From Treponema_C sp050320395 (lineage in GTDB: Bacteria; Spirochaetota; Spirochaetia; Treponematales; Treponemataceae), in contig NZ_CP144459.1 in the NCBI RefSeq assembly GCF_050320395.1, forward strand, positions 2,356,001 through 2,420,000: DNA of 64,000 nucleotides. The letters run 5' to 3'. A program made the position numbers and the translations under genes. How positions within the stretch are numbered: the first letter of the stretch is position 1; every line of letters starts with the position of its first letter. A model generated the notes under the pieces. The model was not told where the DNA came from. It was given only the letters and a program-made list of their open reading frames with translations, and ran no database searches. Positions 26,965 to 35,960 of the stretch are shown in pieces.

Positions 26965-27590
26965 TCGTTTCCTCCCTCACCGGTACTGCCGTCGGCAGAT
27001 GTTTTTCGCCGGATTTTGCGAAGCTCGTACAGGTAAACGCATAAGCCCGTCAAAAGACCGCCTGCAATTATCCACACCGTATGTACACGGAAAAAGACAA
27101 CCGACACAAAGGCGGCAACAATGATCAATACATGGAAGAGATTATGTACCGCCTTTTTTACAAAGGTAAATACCACCTTGGTTAAGAGTGCGGCAACCGC
27201 TATATTGATACCGGCAAAAGCTTTACGCACGGAAACAATATCCGCAAAGTTGGAAAAAAACAGGGCCAATAAGGTTATAACCATAATCGAGGGCGTTATC
27301 ATCCCCAGCGTTGCAACAATGCCGCCGACAAGAGCTTGTTTTTTATAGCCGACAAAGGTTGCAACGTTTACCGCAATAATTCCGGGCGTACACTGCCCTA
27401 TGGCAAAATAGTCTATGAGTTCGTCCCGGCTTACCCAGCCTTTTTTTATCGACAATTCATCGGTAAGCATCGGAAGCATGGCAAGCCCGCCGCCGAAGGT
27501 AAACAATCCTATTTTAAAAAAAACCGCAAATAATTGCGCAAGAAGTTTTAGGGACGGCTTTTTGCGGGTCCCTCTACAAGAATCAGCCAT
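26961..27590 (-). CDS. Chromate transporter family protein, first subunit
   Basis: About 209 residues with one CHR domain: FFKIGLFTFGGGLAMLPML, the IGQCTPGIIAVNVATFVG signature and about five membrane segments. It pairs with the downstream subunit, overlapping it by 4 bases. I chose ATG 27590 over 27611, because a TATACT -10 box ends 7 bases before it (with TTGTAA 17 bases further up), so this looks like another leaderless start. Confidence 0.85.
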   Translation of the reverse strand: MADSCRGTRKKPSLKLLAQLFAVFFKIGLFTFGGGLAMLPMLTDELSIKKGWVSRDELIDYFAIGQCTPGIIAVNVATFVGYKKQALVGGIVATLGMITPSIMVITLLALFFSNFADIVSVRKAFAGINIAVAALLTKVVFTFVKKAVHNLFHVLIIVAAFVSVVFFRVHTVWIIAGGLLTGLCVYLYELRKIRRKTSADGSTGEGGNE

Positions 27591-27597
27591 AAGAGCG

Positions 27598-27626
27598 AGT
27601 ATAGCATACAAAAAAAGTTTTTACAA
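27598..27626 (-). promoter_or_regulatory. Leaderless promoter of the chromate transporter operon
   Basis: Minus strand: -35 TTGTAA (27626-27621), 17-base spacer, -10 TATACT (27603-27598), then 7 bases to the ATG at 27590. Confidence 0.58.
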
Positions 27627-27652
27627 TTTAACGCCGTCGGAAACTCTGCAAA

Positions 27653-28039
27653 TCAGCAGGTTTCAGGTTTTAGCGTTTTGACGGCGAATACAAAATAGAG
27701 TACATGAAAAAGCCATACAACGGCAAGAACAATCCGGGCAACGGGCACCCGCTTCATCATAAAGAATCCCGTTCCGAATACCAGCGTCAAAGAAATCAAA
27801 ATCGAAATCTTCGTCTGCAGGGCCATCGCTTTACGTTCCACAAAACTTTGAAAATGTTTTTTGTACAATGCCGTTCCTATAAACCAATCGTGCAGCCGCT
27901 TTGAACTTTTGGCAAAACAAAAAACGGTAGCTAAAAAAAAGGGAAAGCTCGGAAGAAAGGGTAACACAACCCCGACCGAACCGACACCCAAACAAATAAA
28001 GCCGGCTGCAATCCATATAAAGCGAATAGGGTTTTTCAT
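27653..28039 (-). CDS. DUF454 (YbaN-like) inner membrane protein
   Basis: A 128-residue small membrane protein. The FICLGVGSVGVVLPFLPSFP segment and the FCFAKSSKRLHDWF motif are the DUF454 hallmark. About three or four hydrophobic segments. Function of the family is unknown. Its ATG overlaps the stop of the ABC transporter gene upstream (ATGA), so it is the last gene of a three-gene operon. Confidence 0.85.
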   Translation of the reverse strand: MKNPIRFIWIAAGFICLGVGSVGVVLPFLPSFPFFLATVFCFAKSSKRLHDWFIGTALYKKHFQSFVERKAMALQTKISILISLTLVFGTGFFMMKRVPVARIVLAVVWLFHVLYFVFAVKTLKPETC

Positions 28040-29730
28040 TTACACTCCTCTTTGTGTACGGCTTTTTTCATCTTAAAAATACCGTGCGCAATATTTAACG
28101 TAGACATACGGTGCGATACGATAACAAGGGTTTTGTTTTTCGATTTTTCCTTGAGCGACTTTAAAATAATTCCCTCGTTTAAGGAATCGAGGTTGCTTGT
28201 CGGTTCGTCCAAAAGCATAAGCGGCGCATCGTGTAAAAAGGCGCGCGCAAGACCTATACGCTGCCTTTCTCCGCCGGACAGAGTACTGCCCAGTTCTCCC
28301 ACTTCCGTATCGTACTGCCGGGGCAGTGTTATAATAAAATCGTGCAGCGAAGCTTTTTTTGCGGCCTCGATTATTTCTTCGCGCGATGCCCCCGGTTTTC
28401 CGATCGCAATATTGTTTGCAATCGTGTCGCGGAACAGGACCGTTTCCTGTGTTACATATGACTGCACAGAGCGCAGAAAATCGGTATCTACACTGCGTAT
28501 ATCCGTTCCCGAAAATTCAATTTTTCCGGAATCCGCATCCCAAAACCTCATAAGCAGTTTTAACAGGGTAGACTTTCCGCATCCGGAGCGGCCGTGAATA
28601 CCCAAAATCTTTTTTTCGGGGATTGTAAGCGAAAAATTCCGTAATATATTTTCATCTCCGTAAGAAAAATCCGCGCCCGAAATACCGATATTCTTTAAAG
28701 CGGGCCGCTCACCGTTTACAACATCATCGACAACCGGCTGTTCGTCAAGCAGATTTAAAACCCGCTCGCCGCTTGCAAGGGTTTGCATTAAATTATTCGA
28801 CAGGTTCGACAAAGCGACAACCGGGCCGAAAGAACTCATTAATGTAACGGCGACCAATACGACATTTTCAAAGGATGATGCTCCGTTTATAAAAGAACGG
28901 AGCATAATGCAAAAGAGCAGTACATTAAAGCCGATAATGATGAGGTTTGTAAAAGAACGTTGATACGACTCAAAGCCGGACAGCTTTTTTTGCATAGCCG
29001 TAAGATCGGCCGACCGTTTTTTTAATTCGGCCAAGCGTTTTGAGCCGCAGCTGTATTGAATCGTTTCATCAAGGCCGCGCAGAGAATCGAGTACAAAACC
29101 GCTTAAGTCCCCGATGGCGTTGCGGAAATGCAAGCCGGAAACCGAACCCGCCCGTGCATTGATAAGGGGAATAAGTACGCCCACCGTTATATAGGCGCTT
29201 AAAGCGGTTATCCCGGCAGCCGCACTCTGCTGCCAGATAAAAAAAGTCGTACAGGCTGAAACAATCAGGGCAATAGCAACCGGAGAAATCGTATGCGCAT
29301 AAAAGACTTCCAATAATTCAATATCCGATGTAATAATCGAAATAAGATTACCTTTGTCCCTGCCGTCCAATTTTGCAGGACACAGTTTGCGGAGCTTTAT
29401 AAAAATTTTATGTCTGATAACGGCAAGCAGCTTAAAAGCGATATAGTGATTACAGTATTGCTCGCCGTAATGAAATATACCGCGCAGTACCGCAGAAGCT
29501 ATGAGTACAAAGGGCAATATCCGCAAAGGAATAAGCCGGGCATCGGGCTTGGCAATTTGAAGAATACCCGCGCTTGCCGAAACCGTTACCGAAATCGCAC
29601 AAAGGTGGCCGATACTGCCCAGAACGATTGCAAAAAACATAACCGGAAGCAAGGTCCGTATCAGGACTATCAACCGGGCCATAATTATAAACCCGTTTTT
29701 TCTTTTTAAGTTTTTTTGCAGGTTGTGCAT
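28036..29730 (-). CDS. ABC exporter, fused permease and ATPase (second half-transporter)
   Basis: A 564-residue half-transporter: about six membrane helices then an ATPase domain with Walker A GRSGCGKST, signature LSGGERQR, Walker B LMLLDEPTSNLD and H-loop VSHRM. It follows another half-transporter by 2 bases, so they probably form a heterodimer of the CydDC/MsbA-like type. CydDC exports thiols or haem-related compounds, but the substrate here cannot be told from sequence. Confidence 0.88.
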   Translation of the reverse strand: MHNLQKNLKRKNGFIIMARLIVLIRTLLPVMFFAIVLGSIGHLCAISVTVSASAGILQIAKPDARLIPLRILPFVLIASAVLRGIFHYGEQYCNHYIAFKLLAVIRHKIFIKLRKLCPAKLDGRDKGNLISIITSDIELLEVFYAHTISPVAIALIVSACTTFFIWQQSAAAGITALSAYITVGVLIPLINARAGSVSGLHFRNAIGDLSGFVLDSLRGLDETIQYSCGSKRLAELKKRSADLTAMQKKLSGFESYQRSFTNLIIIGFNVLLFCIMLRSFINGASSFENVVLVAVTLMSSFGPVVALSNLSNNLMQTLASGERVLNLLDEQPVVDDVVNGERPALKNIGISGADFSYGDENILRNFSLTIPEKKILGIHGRSGCGKSTLLKLLMRFWDADSGKIEFSGTDIRSVDTDFLRSVQSYVTQETVLFRDTIANNIAIGKPGASREEIIEAAKKASLHDFIITLPRQYDTEVGELGSTLSGGERQRIGLARAFLHDAPLMLLDEPTSNLDSLNEGIILKSLKEKSKNKTLVIVSHRMSTLNIAHGIFKMKKAVHKEECK

Positions 29731-29732
29731 AA

Positions 29733-31466
29733 TTATTCTTCCCCCCGCGCATAGGATTCAAGCTTGTGCTGTTCGTTGTACATAAGAGCATATTTCCCTT
29801 TACGCTTTAATAATTGCGCATGAGTTCCTTCCTCTATCACCCTGCCGTCTTCCATCATGTAAATGCATGCCGCATCGATTACATTCGACAATTTATGCGA
29901 AATAAAAATAACCGTTTTTTTCTTTGCCAGCGTTTTAATAACCGACATAATCATTTCTTCGCTTTCCGCATCGATATTCGAAGTCGCCTCATCAAAGATA
30001 TAGACGGGACTGTCGTGAAGCAGGGCGCGTGCAAGGGCAAGGCGCTGACACTGTCCGCCGGATAAATCGGAGCCCTTTTCCGCAAGCATTGTCTCAAGAC
30101 CTTGCTGTGAATCAAAGTAATCCGAAAGATTAACCTTTTTTAAAGCCCTTTTCATGTCCTGTTCAGAGGCATCGGGATTACCCATACGCAGATTATAGAC
30201 CACCGTTCCCTTAAATATATAGCTTTCGTGCGTAACGAGGGTCGCCGTTTTCATAAGTGAATCCTCGGCAATCGAAGAAAGTTCGGTATCGTTAAACCGA
30301 ATACTGCCCTCATAGTTTTTATTCCGCGTCATAATCAGCCCGGCTATCGTACTTTTACCGCAGCCGGACTTACCGGCGATTGCCGTAAAAGATTCGGGCT
30401 TACAGCGTATCGAAACGTCTTTTAAAATACCGCGGTCGGCCGAATATGAAAACGATACCTTTGAAAAATCGAGCGAAACTTTTTGAGCCGAAAAAGCCGA
30501 ACACGGCTTCCCCTCTTCCGGCATATCGAGCAGGGCAAAGATTTTATCGGAAGCCGCCATACCGTTCATCGCAACGTGAAAAAACGAGCCTAACAGCCGC
30601 ACCGGAATAAAAAATTCCGCGCTTAAAAGAACAATCATCAAACAGCCGCCGAGACCGACCGCGCTGCCGGCAAATTGAGCAAGAGCGATAATCATTCCCG
30701 CAGCGGCTCCTCCGTAGGCCATAATGTCCATAATGCTCGTACTGTTTAACTGCATCGAAAGCACTTTCATCGTAATGCGCCGGAATTTTTCGGCTTCCGC
30801 ATCCATTTCAACCGTTTTTTGTCCGTCCGCGCGATAAATTTTGAGCGTTGTTAAGCCTTGCAGATTTTCCAAAAAGCTGTCGCCGAGCTCGGCATACATC
30901 CCCCAATATTTGCGCAAAAGGTATTTTGCAACCTTCATAATGGCGGCAATCGAAAGGGGAATGAGGGGAACAAAGAGCAAAAGGACGGCACTCGCCTTTA
31001 TGCTCACAAAGGCTAAAACCGTAAAAAGGGTAAGCGGTGCAAGAAGACTGTAGATAAACTGTGCAAGATATTTCCCGAAATAGATTTCAAGCTGTTCCAC
31101 ACCGTCCAAGGCAAGCTGTACCGCTTCCGAGGTCGGAACCGCATCCCTGTAGGAAGCACCCAAACTTAAAAGCTTTTTGTAAATACGGGAGCGAAGCGTA
31201 ACCTTAACGTCCGCCCCGGCTTTATGGGATGCAAGCACATAGAACCTGTCGGCCGCAAAACGAAAAACAAAACAAAGCAAAACCGCCGCCCCATACCGGG
31301 GAAAAAGAGAGGCAAGCGCTTCACCCGTAAACAATTTTTGCACAATATCCGTTATGCAAAAAACAACCGTTATCTGGCAAAGCAGGGATATCCATAAGGC
31401 AAGCACCTGCCGAAACACGAATTTCCGTGCCCCGGATAAGAGTTTTATAAGTCGACCTTTAATCAT
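29733..31466 (-). CDS. ABC exporter, fused permease and ATPase (first half-transporter)
   Basis: A 577-residue half-transporter with six predicted membrane helices and an ATPase domain: Walker A GKSGCGKST, signature LSGGQCQR, Walker B VYIFDEATSNID and H-loop ISHKL. Both half-transporters keep the catalytic glutamate after Walker B (DEA and DEP), so both sites may hydrolyse ATP. It heads the operon with the second half-transporter and the DUF454 gene. The ATG at 31466 has AAGGAAAC upstream. Confidence 0.88.
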   Translation of the reverse strand: MIKGRLIKLLSGARKFVFRQVLALWISLLCQITVVFCITDIVQKLFTGEALASLFPRYGAAVLLCFVFRFAADRFYVLASHKAGADVKVTLRSRIYKKLLSLGASYRDAVPTSEAVQLALDGVEQLEIYFGKYLAQFIYSLLAPLTLFTVLAFVSIKASAVLLLFVPLIPLSIAAIMKVAKYLLRKYWGMYAELGDSFLENLQGLTTLKIYRADGQKTVEMDAEAEKFRRITMKVLSMQLNSTSIMDIMAYGGAAAGMIIALAQFAGSAVGLGGCLMIVLLSAEFFIPVRLLGSFFHVAMNGMAASDKIFALLDMPEEGKPCSAFSAQKVSLDFSKVSFSYSADRGILKDVSIRCKPESFTAIAGKSGCGKSTIAGLIMTRNKNYEGSIRFNDTELSSIAEDSLMKTATLVTHESYIFKGTVVYNLRMGNPDASEQDMKRALKKVNLSDYFDSQQGLETMLAEKGSDLSGGQCQRLALARALLHDSPVYIFDEATSNIDAESEEMIMSVIKTLAKKKTVIFISHKLSNVIDAACIYMMEDGRVIEEGTHAQLLKRKGKYALMYNEQHKLESYARGEE

Positions 31467-31791
31467 GACGTTTCCTTGTTTGTACGCTCACAATCATGTG
31501 TTTTATAACGAGAATCGGATAATATAAAAATATCCGCGGCCCCGAAAACCGCATAAGCGCCTTAACCCTGTTTCGCATGTGCGGAACATAACAGCGAACC
31601 TTATATGCCGAACAAAATGTCTTTTCGGCAGTATAAAGTTATCATTTGCCCGATAACTTTTTTTCGTGCATTGCTTTTGTATCTACAGAGTTATGCATTT
31701 CTAACTATAGTAGCGTATAAGTATCCCGCGCGTCAATCTGAAATCTTAAATCTTTTGACCGTCAAACCCGCAAAGAGAGAAAAGTGCGGTT

Positions 31792-31990
31792 GAGATGTTA
31801 CCGCAGAGCCCGCGAAGAACGCAAAGAAAATAAAAAGCCGGCCCCCGATTCCTTAAAAACCCTCTGCGCCCCTTGCGTTCCTTGCGGTTATCTCTCTTTA
31901 CCGCAAAGACCGCCACGCTCGCAAAGAAAAAAGAACCCCGCTGTCCTCTCTCCTAAAACCTCTGCATCCTCCGCCCTCCCCGCGGTTAAC
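31792..31990. repeat. CGCAAAG-type inverted repeat elements, two units
   Basis: The 620 bases between the ABC operon and the outer membrane protein gene hold no gene. They contain two imperfect inverted repeats. Unit 1 (about 31792-31894) runs from GAGATGTTACCGCA to TTGCGGTTATCTC with inner GAACGCAA/TTGCGTTC. Unit 2 (about 31897-31990) runs from TTTACCGCAAAG to CCGCGGTTAA. A shorter fragment precedes them near 31768-31792. A third unit lies at 35736-35840. Repeats of this style occur in many bacteria; their role is unknown. Confidence 0.6.
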
Positions 31991-32007
31991 TTTTTTACCT
32001 CATAGCC

Positions 32008-32040
32008 ATAAAAAAAGCCCCGCACTTACGCGCAGGGCTT
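32008..32040 (-). terminator. Rho-independent terminator of the major outer membrane protein gene
   Basis: Minus strand: AAGCCCTGC pairs with GCGGGGCTT (one mismatch) followed by seven T residues. It lies about 50 bases after the stop codon, with another hairpin (AGTACGGTGC and its partner) in between. Confidence 0.85.
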
Positions 32041-32088
32041 AGGTGTAAGTACGGTACCCGAAAGCACCGTACTTTAAGCAATCACACC

Positions 32089-33789
32089 TTAGAAGGCGAT
32101 TTTTGCCTTGAGGGTAACTTCACCCTTTTTGTTTTGAGCAGTGGTAGAAGAAGTACCGCCGGCCTTAACTTTGTAAGAACCGAAGGAACCCTTGTCCCAA
32201 GCCAAGGTAAAGGTGGTGTTGTCAACCAAGCCCTTTACGTCAACTTTTGCTTCAAGGCGGAACTGATCGGCAGTTTTGGTGTTTTCTTTGTCGGCAACAT
32301 CTACAACCTTGCCATGGGTAAACAGCATACCGAGAGCGGGAACGATGGTTACGTCTTTAACCATTACGTCGTAAGAAGCTGCGGCACCGATCTGCAGTCC
32401 CTTTCCGCCGATGATGGTATCAAATCCAAGCTGGCCGTAAGTAGTAGTATCATATTCGGAAGCTTTGGGTCCGAGGTTAAAGTGTGCAAAAGCGGCGGCG
32501 TTCAAACCCTTTACGAGTTCGCCGGGGTAGAAGGTAACCAACAAGGGAAGATTTTTCTTCATAGCGCCTTCATTAAAATCAAATTCGCTGTAAACGCTTA
32601 CACCGGGAAGAAGGGTTTTGTCCTTCTTTTCTTCGTTGTTGTAAACCATTTCTTTTTCAAAGAAGCCCTGGAGCAGAGAGTTGTCGTCTTTGCTCTTTGC
32701 CTTTCTGAAGCCGAAGCGTAAACCGGCACCGAGTTTGTTGGTTTTTAAGGCATTTGCATATGCTCCGTCTTTTTCGCTGGTCCATACGTAGTCACTGTAC
32801 AGGGTGTAAGCGAGTGTGGGCTGAATGCGGAAGCTGTCGTTGATGTCGAAAAGATAGTCCACACCTGCAAACATGGAAATGTCCTGCTTGTTGTCGGCAT
32901 TGTTGATATCTTTTGAAAGAGTATCCTTGGCACTCAAATCGCCGAGTACATAGGCCGCACCTACGCCGATGCGCAAGTCTTTAATGGGCTTTACTTCGCC
33001 GTAGACACCCATGGCGTACTTGCTGGTCCAGTAGTTGGCAGGTACTTCGGGAACTTCGGTTTTGGTATACGCTACAGCGGTTGCTGCAAGGGGAGGAGTA
33101 AATAACTGTCCAACAGTCTTTGTACCGTCACCGACAGCTTCAACTTCCTGACCGAAAACAATGGTATAATACTTGGTACCTTTTGCAGAAACGCCGCCGA
33201 TAGGAGCATCTGTTCTTACGGTGCTTGCTGCAACTTTATCGGTGGGCTTGCTGCGTACGGAAGCTTCAACCTTGAACTTGTCTTCTTTGTGTTTGTAACC
33301 GAGTACAAAGCCCTGGTCGTAACCGAGTTTTGCAGCGGGGTTTCTGTTGTACCTATCGTCGCCGTCTTTCCAGTTCAAAGCGTTGGGGAACCAGAAATTG
33401 CCGCCGTAGTTAAAATCGCCGGAAAGGATTCCCATGTATACGGGGCCGAAGTTGATTTGAGCTTTGTCAACCTTAACCTTCATCGGAATCTGAACGGGAT
33501 CGTCCTTGGTTATTTTGATAAAGTTGTCGGTGTCGTCATCGGTTTTGATTACCAATTCACCCCAAATGCCGTCGCCGGTGGTCGACTTGTCGCCGCCGTT
33601 GAGCAGATTGAGTTTTAATGTTACCGATGTTTCGTTTTTGAAACCGGTTTCTTTAGCATCCAAATCGATACCGAAAGTAAGGGATGCATCGCCTTTAAAT
33701 TCGGCTACTTTTACTTCGGCTGCGGGTTCGGCCGCAAATACGGAACCGACCAAGGCCAAAGCAAGAAAAATTACAAGAGCTTTTTTCAT
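32089..33789 (-). CDS. Major outer membrane protein, Msp/Tpr-like
   Basis: A 566-residue protein with a clean signal peptide (cut after VFA before AEPAA). The mature protein consists of alternating strands and ends in phenylalanine, typical of outer membrane barrels. The start of the mature part (DASLTFGIDLDAKETGFKN) resembles the treponemal Msp/Tpr family, whose members act as porins and adhesins and carry antigenic surface loops. Codon use and its strong promoter and terminator fit a highly expressed single gene. Assignment to Msp/Tpr is by resemblance, not by alignment. Confidence 0.72.
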   Translation of the reverse strand: MKKALVIFLALALVGSVFAAEPAAEVKVAEFKGDASLTFGIDLDAKETGFKNETSVTLKLNLLNGGDKSTTGDGIWGELVIKTDDDTDNFIKITKDDPVQIPMKVKVDKAQINFGPVYMGILSGDFNYGGNFWFPNALNWKDGDDRYNRNPAAKLGYDQGFVLGYKHKEDKFKVEASVRSKPTDKVAASTVRTDAPIGGVSAKGTKYYTIVFGQEVEAVGDGTKTVGQLFTPPLAATAVAYTKTEVPEVPANYWTSKYAMGVYGEVKPIKDLRIGVGAAYVLGDLSAKDTLSKDINNADNKQDISMFAGVDYLFDINDSFRIQPTLAYTLYSDYVWTSEKDGAYANALKTNKLGAGLRFGFRKAKSKDDNSLLQGFFEKEMVYNNEEKKDKTLLPGVSVYSEFDFNEGAMKKNLPLLVTFYPGELVKGLNAAAFAHFNLGPKASEYDTTTYGQLGFDTIIGGKGLQIGAAASYDVMVKDVTIVPALGMLFTHGKVVDVADKENTKTADQFRLEAKVDVKGLVDNTTFTLAWDKGSFGSYKVKAGGTSSTTAQNKKGEVTLKAKIAF

Positions 33790-33870
33790 AATAACTTTGA
33801 AAACCTCCTTAAATATTCAAACCGCACCAAAGCAACGCTTTTATACAGTACGGTTTATCTTACATTAGCA

Positions 33871-33899
33871 AGAATAACACGAGTTCACATAATCGTCAA
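33871..33899 (-). promoter_or_regulatory. Sigma-70 promoter of the major outer membrane protein gene
   Basis: Minus strand: -35 TTGACG (33899-33894), 17-base spacer, -10 TATTCT (33876-33871). The leader is about 75 bases and ends in a strong AAGGAGG before the ATG at 33789. Confidence 0.75.
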
Positions 33900-33962
33900 G
33901 TATTTCAAAGGGGTCTTGCGCGCTTTTTCAGACATTTCCGACAAAAAACGTCAAAGTGTAGC

Positions 33963-34667
33963 TCAAAAAGCAAATGCCTTTTCGTTCAAAATGTCCACTT
34001 GTTTTTGCAATGACGCCTGCTCGGTTACTTCAAGAAGGGTTTGCAATTGAGCGGGCGAAAAATATAAATCCACCCGGGGAGACTGTATGCTCGAATCCTC
34101 CGACGAGTCCGCACTTTCGGCTGTAAGCATAAAATAAGGCTTTCCCTTTTCAAGATATTCGTAATTTGTTCTGAACTCCGTTTCAGCCGTACGGGCCAAT
34201 CCGATTACGCCCCATGCAATCGAAAGTTCCCCGCGGTTAAAGGAGCTTTTGCGGTTCGGCTTGCGCTCGGGCATGGCGGCGCGGTTTCCGCCTGCGTATT
34301 CGGCATAGGCGTTCCCGTATAACTCAATCCCTTGGGCAAGGGTGCGTCTTTGTTCGGCAGTAAACATCAGCACAACGGCATTCATACCGTCGCGCAAATG
34401 TGCTTCCACAATATTCGTACGCGGAACAAAATAAAGCCGAATTTCCGTCGGCTTGACTTTTCCGAATACGGAACGCAGCGCCATAACGTTTTCAAGACGT
34501 ATGGGGTCAAAGTCGCCCAAAAAATCAGGGTCGGCACTTTGCTCGGCGCTTTGTCCGTTCGGCACCTTTTGTACGCTTTTACAAGACAGGCTTATAAAAA
34601 CAAACATAAGCACTGCTACAAACCCTATAAAATTTAAAACCGATACACGGCTCGATTTTTTATTCAT
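33963..34667 (-). CDS. Lipoprotein of unknown function
   Basis: About 234 residues. The signal peptide ends in a lipobox (SLSC, Cys29). The mature part has no domain I recognise; it contains RLYFVPRTN and YFMLTAES strands and looks beta-rich. I chose ATG 34667, with GAGG 9 bases upstream, over the longer reading from 34742, because it starts directly on the signal peptide. It lies on the same strand as and upstream of the outer membrane protein gene, 173 bases from it, with a separate promoter between. Confidence 0.72.
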   Translation of the reverse strand: MNKKSSRVSVLNFIGFVAVLMFVFISLSCKSVQKVPNGQSAEQSADPDFLGDFDPIRLENVMALRSVFGKVKPTEIRLYFVPRTNIVEAHLRDGMNAVVLMFTAEQRRTLAQGIELYGNAYAEYAGGNRAAMPERKPNRKSSFNRGELSIAWGVIGLARTAETEFRTNYEYLEKGKPYFMLTAESADSSEDSSIQSPRVDLYFSPAQLQTLLEVTEQASLQKQVDILNEKAFAF

Positions 34668-34765
34668 AATCGATATCCTCAACAATAATATACCGCCGTG
34701 CGCCGGCAAAACCGTCGTGCGGCATGTGTTTTTATACTTCAAATAAAAAACGGCATAAAAAAAAG

Positions 34766-35481
34766 TTACAGTTTTTCTATTTCTTCGCGGGATAAACCTG
34801 TACCCGCTGCTATCGTATCAAATTCGACTCCGAGCCGCTTAAGGGCAGCTGTCGTTTCCAAAGCTTTTTGACGGGCACCTTTTTCAAGCCCGATAGCTTC
34901 GCCTTCATCCAAGGCGATCTCACGTTCTTCTTCTCTTTGAACCGCTATATCGGTTGCGTAATCATATTCTGCCAACAACATATTCATTACCTCCCGCGAT
35001 TTGCGCTCCAAGTACTCTTTAAGTATATCATTATTTATACATTCCTGTACAGCTTCGTAATATCAAAAAGCAGATACGTTGTATATACGATTAATCGTAA
35101 TGTATACTTTAAAACATTTTAATGCCGGCACGGATGCCGTCGATTCTGTATAGTCGCGATGTTTGGGGCTTGCACCAAACTCGAGGTCAAGGAATGTACA
35201 CGGATGTGCATTCCTTGACACAGCATGTTTTCATTAACGGTTGACTGATGTTCGGCAAGTACAATGATTTTATTATCTACAAGGAAAGACACATCGTTGT
35301 AAAAGTTCATATACAGGATTTGTTCCAGTCTGATATGACGCAGCTCGCAATCGGGTGTCAGCTGTGTTCCGTGCAATACATTGTACAAACTGATAAAGTT
35401 CGACTTCGCCGACTTATCCGCCCCGAAAAAGTCGGCAAACACGGAGTCCTTATAGGTTCGTTTGGGCTTAGCCTTTGTCAT
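34766..35481 (-). pseudogene. Broken second copy of the Rpn nuclease gene
   Basis: The N-terminal part (from ATG 35481, TKAKPKRTYKDSVFADFFG to AEHQSTVNEN, about 35232-35481) and the C-terminal part (about 34766-35056, from AVQEC) closely match the intact gene at 8975-9835. The roughly 115 central codons are missing. In their place lie about 175 unrelated bases (35057-35232) made of successive hairpins, including a three-hairpin element. The two fragments are out of register and no full product is possible. The upstream region, including AGGAGG, resembles that of the intact copy. Confidence 0.88.
35126..35219 (+). repeat. Three-hairpin element inside the rpn pseudogene
   Basis: Hairpins: CGGCA/TGCCG (35126-35139), GTTTGG/CCAAAC (35161-35180) and GTCAAGGAATGTACA/TGTGCATTCCTTGAC (35186-35219, 15 pairs with one G-U). 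The conserved linkers are present: GCGATG before hairpin two and CTCGAG after it. A further palindrome (TACGAT/ATCGTA) lies at about 35087-35100. Confidence 0.7.
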
Positions 35482-35563
35482 AGTTTTACCTCCTTTTGTC
35501 TTTTGCACTTTCCGCCATGAACGCACGGAAAAGCTGTATATCTCATACTGTCTTTAAGTGTGA

Positions 35564-35675
35564 ACAATTCTTCAGAATTGTGAACCTAAACGTGTAAGAC
35601 TACGATGTTTACAGCAGGAGTCCTGCTGTAAACTCGAGTTAAAGGATGCGACAATATTTTTGTCGCATCCTTTAA
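35564..35675 (+). repeat. Three-hairpin element upstream of the rpn pseudogene
   Basis: Hairpin one is ACAATTCT/AGAATTGT (35564-35581) with the CTTCAG core seen in other copies. Hairpin two is GTTTACAGCAG/CTGCTGTAAAC (35607-35633), preceded by CGATG and followed by TCGAG. Hairpin three is TTAAAGGATGCGACA/TGTCGCATCCTTTAA (35639-35675, 15 perfect pairs). The 430 bases between the pseudogene and ackA hold no gene. Confidence 0.78.
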
Positions 35676-35735
35676 ACATTATAGGTGCAGAATGACAAAA
35701 AAACAGACTTTTTCCGAAAAAAATGCGCATTTTTA

Positions 35736-35840
35736 ATTAACCGCACCGGGAAACCGCAAGAAGCGCAGACGCCGCCAAGAGGAATTTGAGGGGCATTCTC
35801 TATTGCTTTGCGTTCCCCGCGGCCTTTGCGCTTTTTCCCA
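35736..35840. repeat. CGCAAAG-type inverted repeat element, third unit
   Basis: Starts with AATTAACCGCACCGGG and AACCGCAAGAAGCGCAGACG and ends with TTGCGTTCCCCGCGG and CCTTTGCGC, giving an imperfect inverted repeat like the units at 31792-31990. It lies just upstream of the ackA promoter. Confidence 0.55.
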
Positions 35841-35894
35841 AAACACCTATTATTCATCAGGCATTATAATTGCCCGCTAATTTAAAACTCCTAT

Positions 35895-35923
35895 TTGATT
35901 TTTTCGGCCGTATCGCATATAAT
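35895..35923 (+). promoter_or_regulatory. Sigma-70 promoter of ackA
   Basis: -35 TTGATT (35895-35900), 17-base spacer and perfect -10 TATAAT (35918-35923). The leader is about 30 bases and ends in GGAAGGTAGG before the ATG. Confidence 0.75.
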
Positions 35924-35960
35924 AAGTGAAATTTATATTTATTTACGGAAGGTAGGTGCT

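Noticed and set aside
35057..35680. CRISPR array in the palindrome-rich stretch around the rpn pseudogene
   Set aside because: There are no identical direct repeats separated by unique spacers, and no cas genes. The units are inverted repeats with differing arms.
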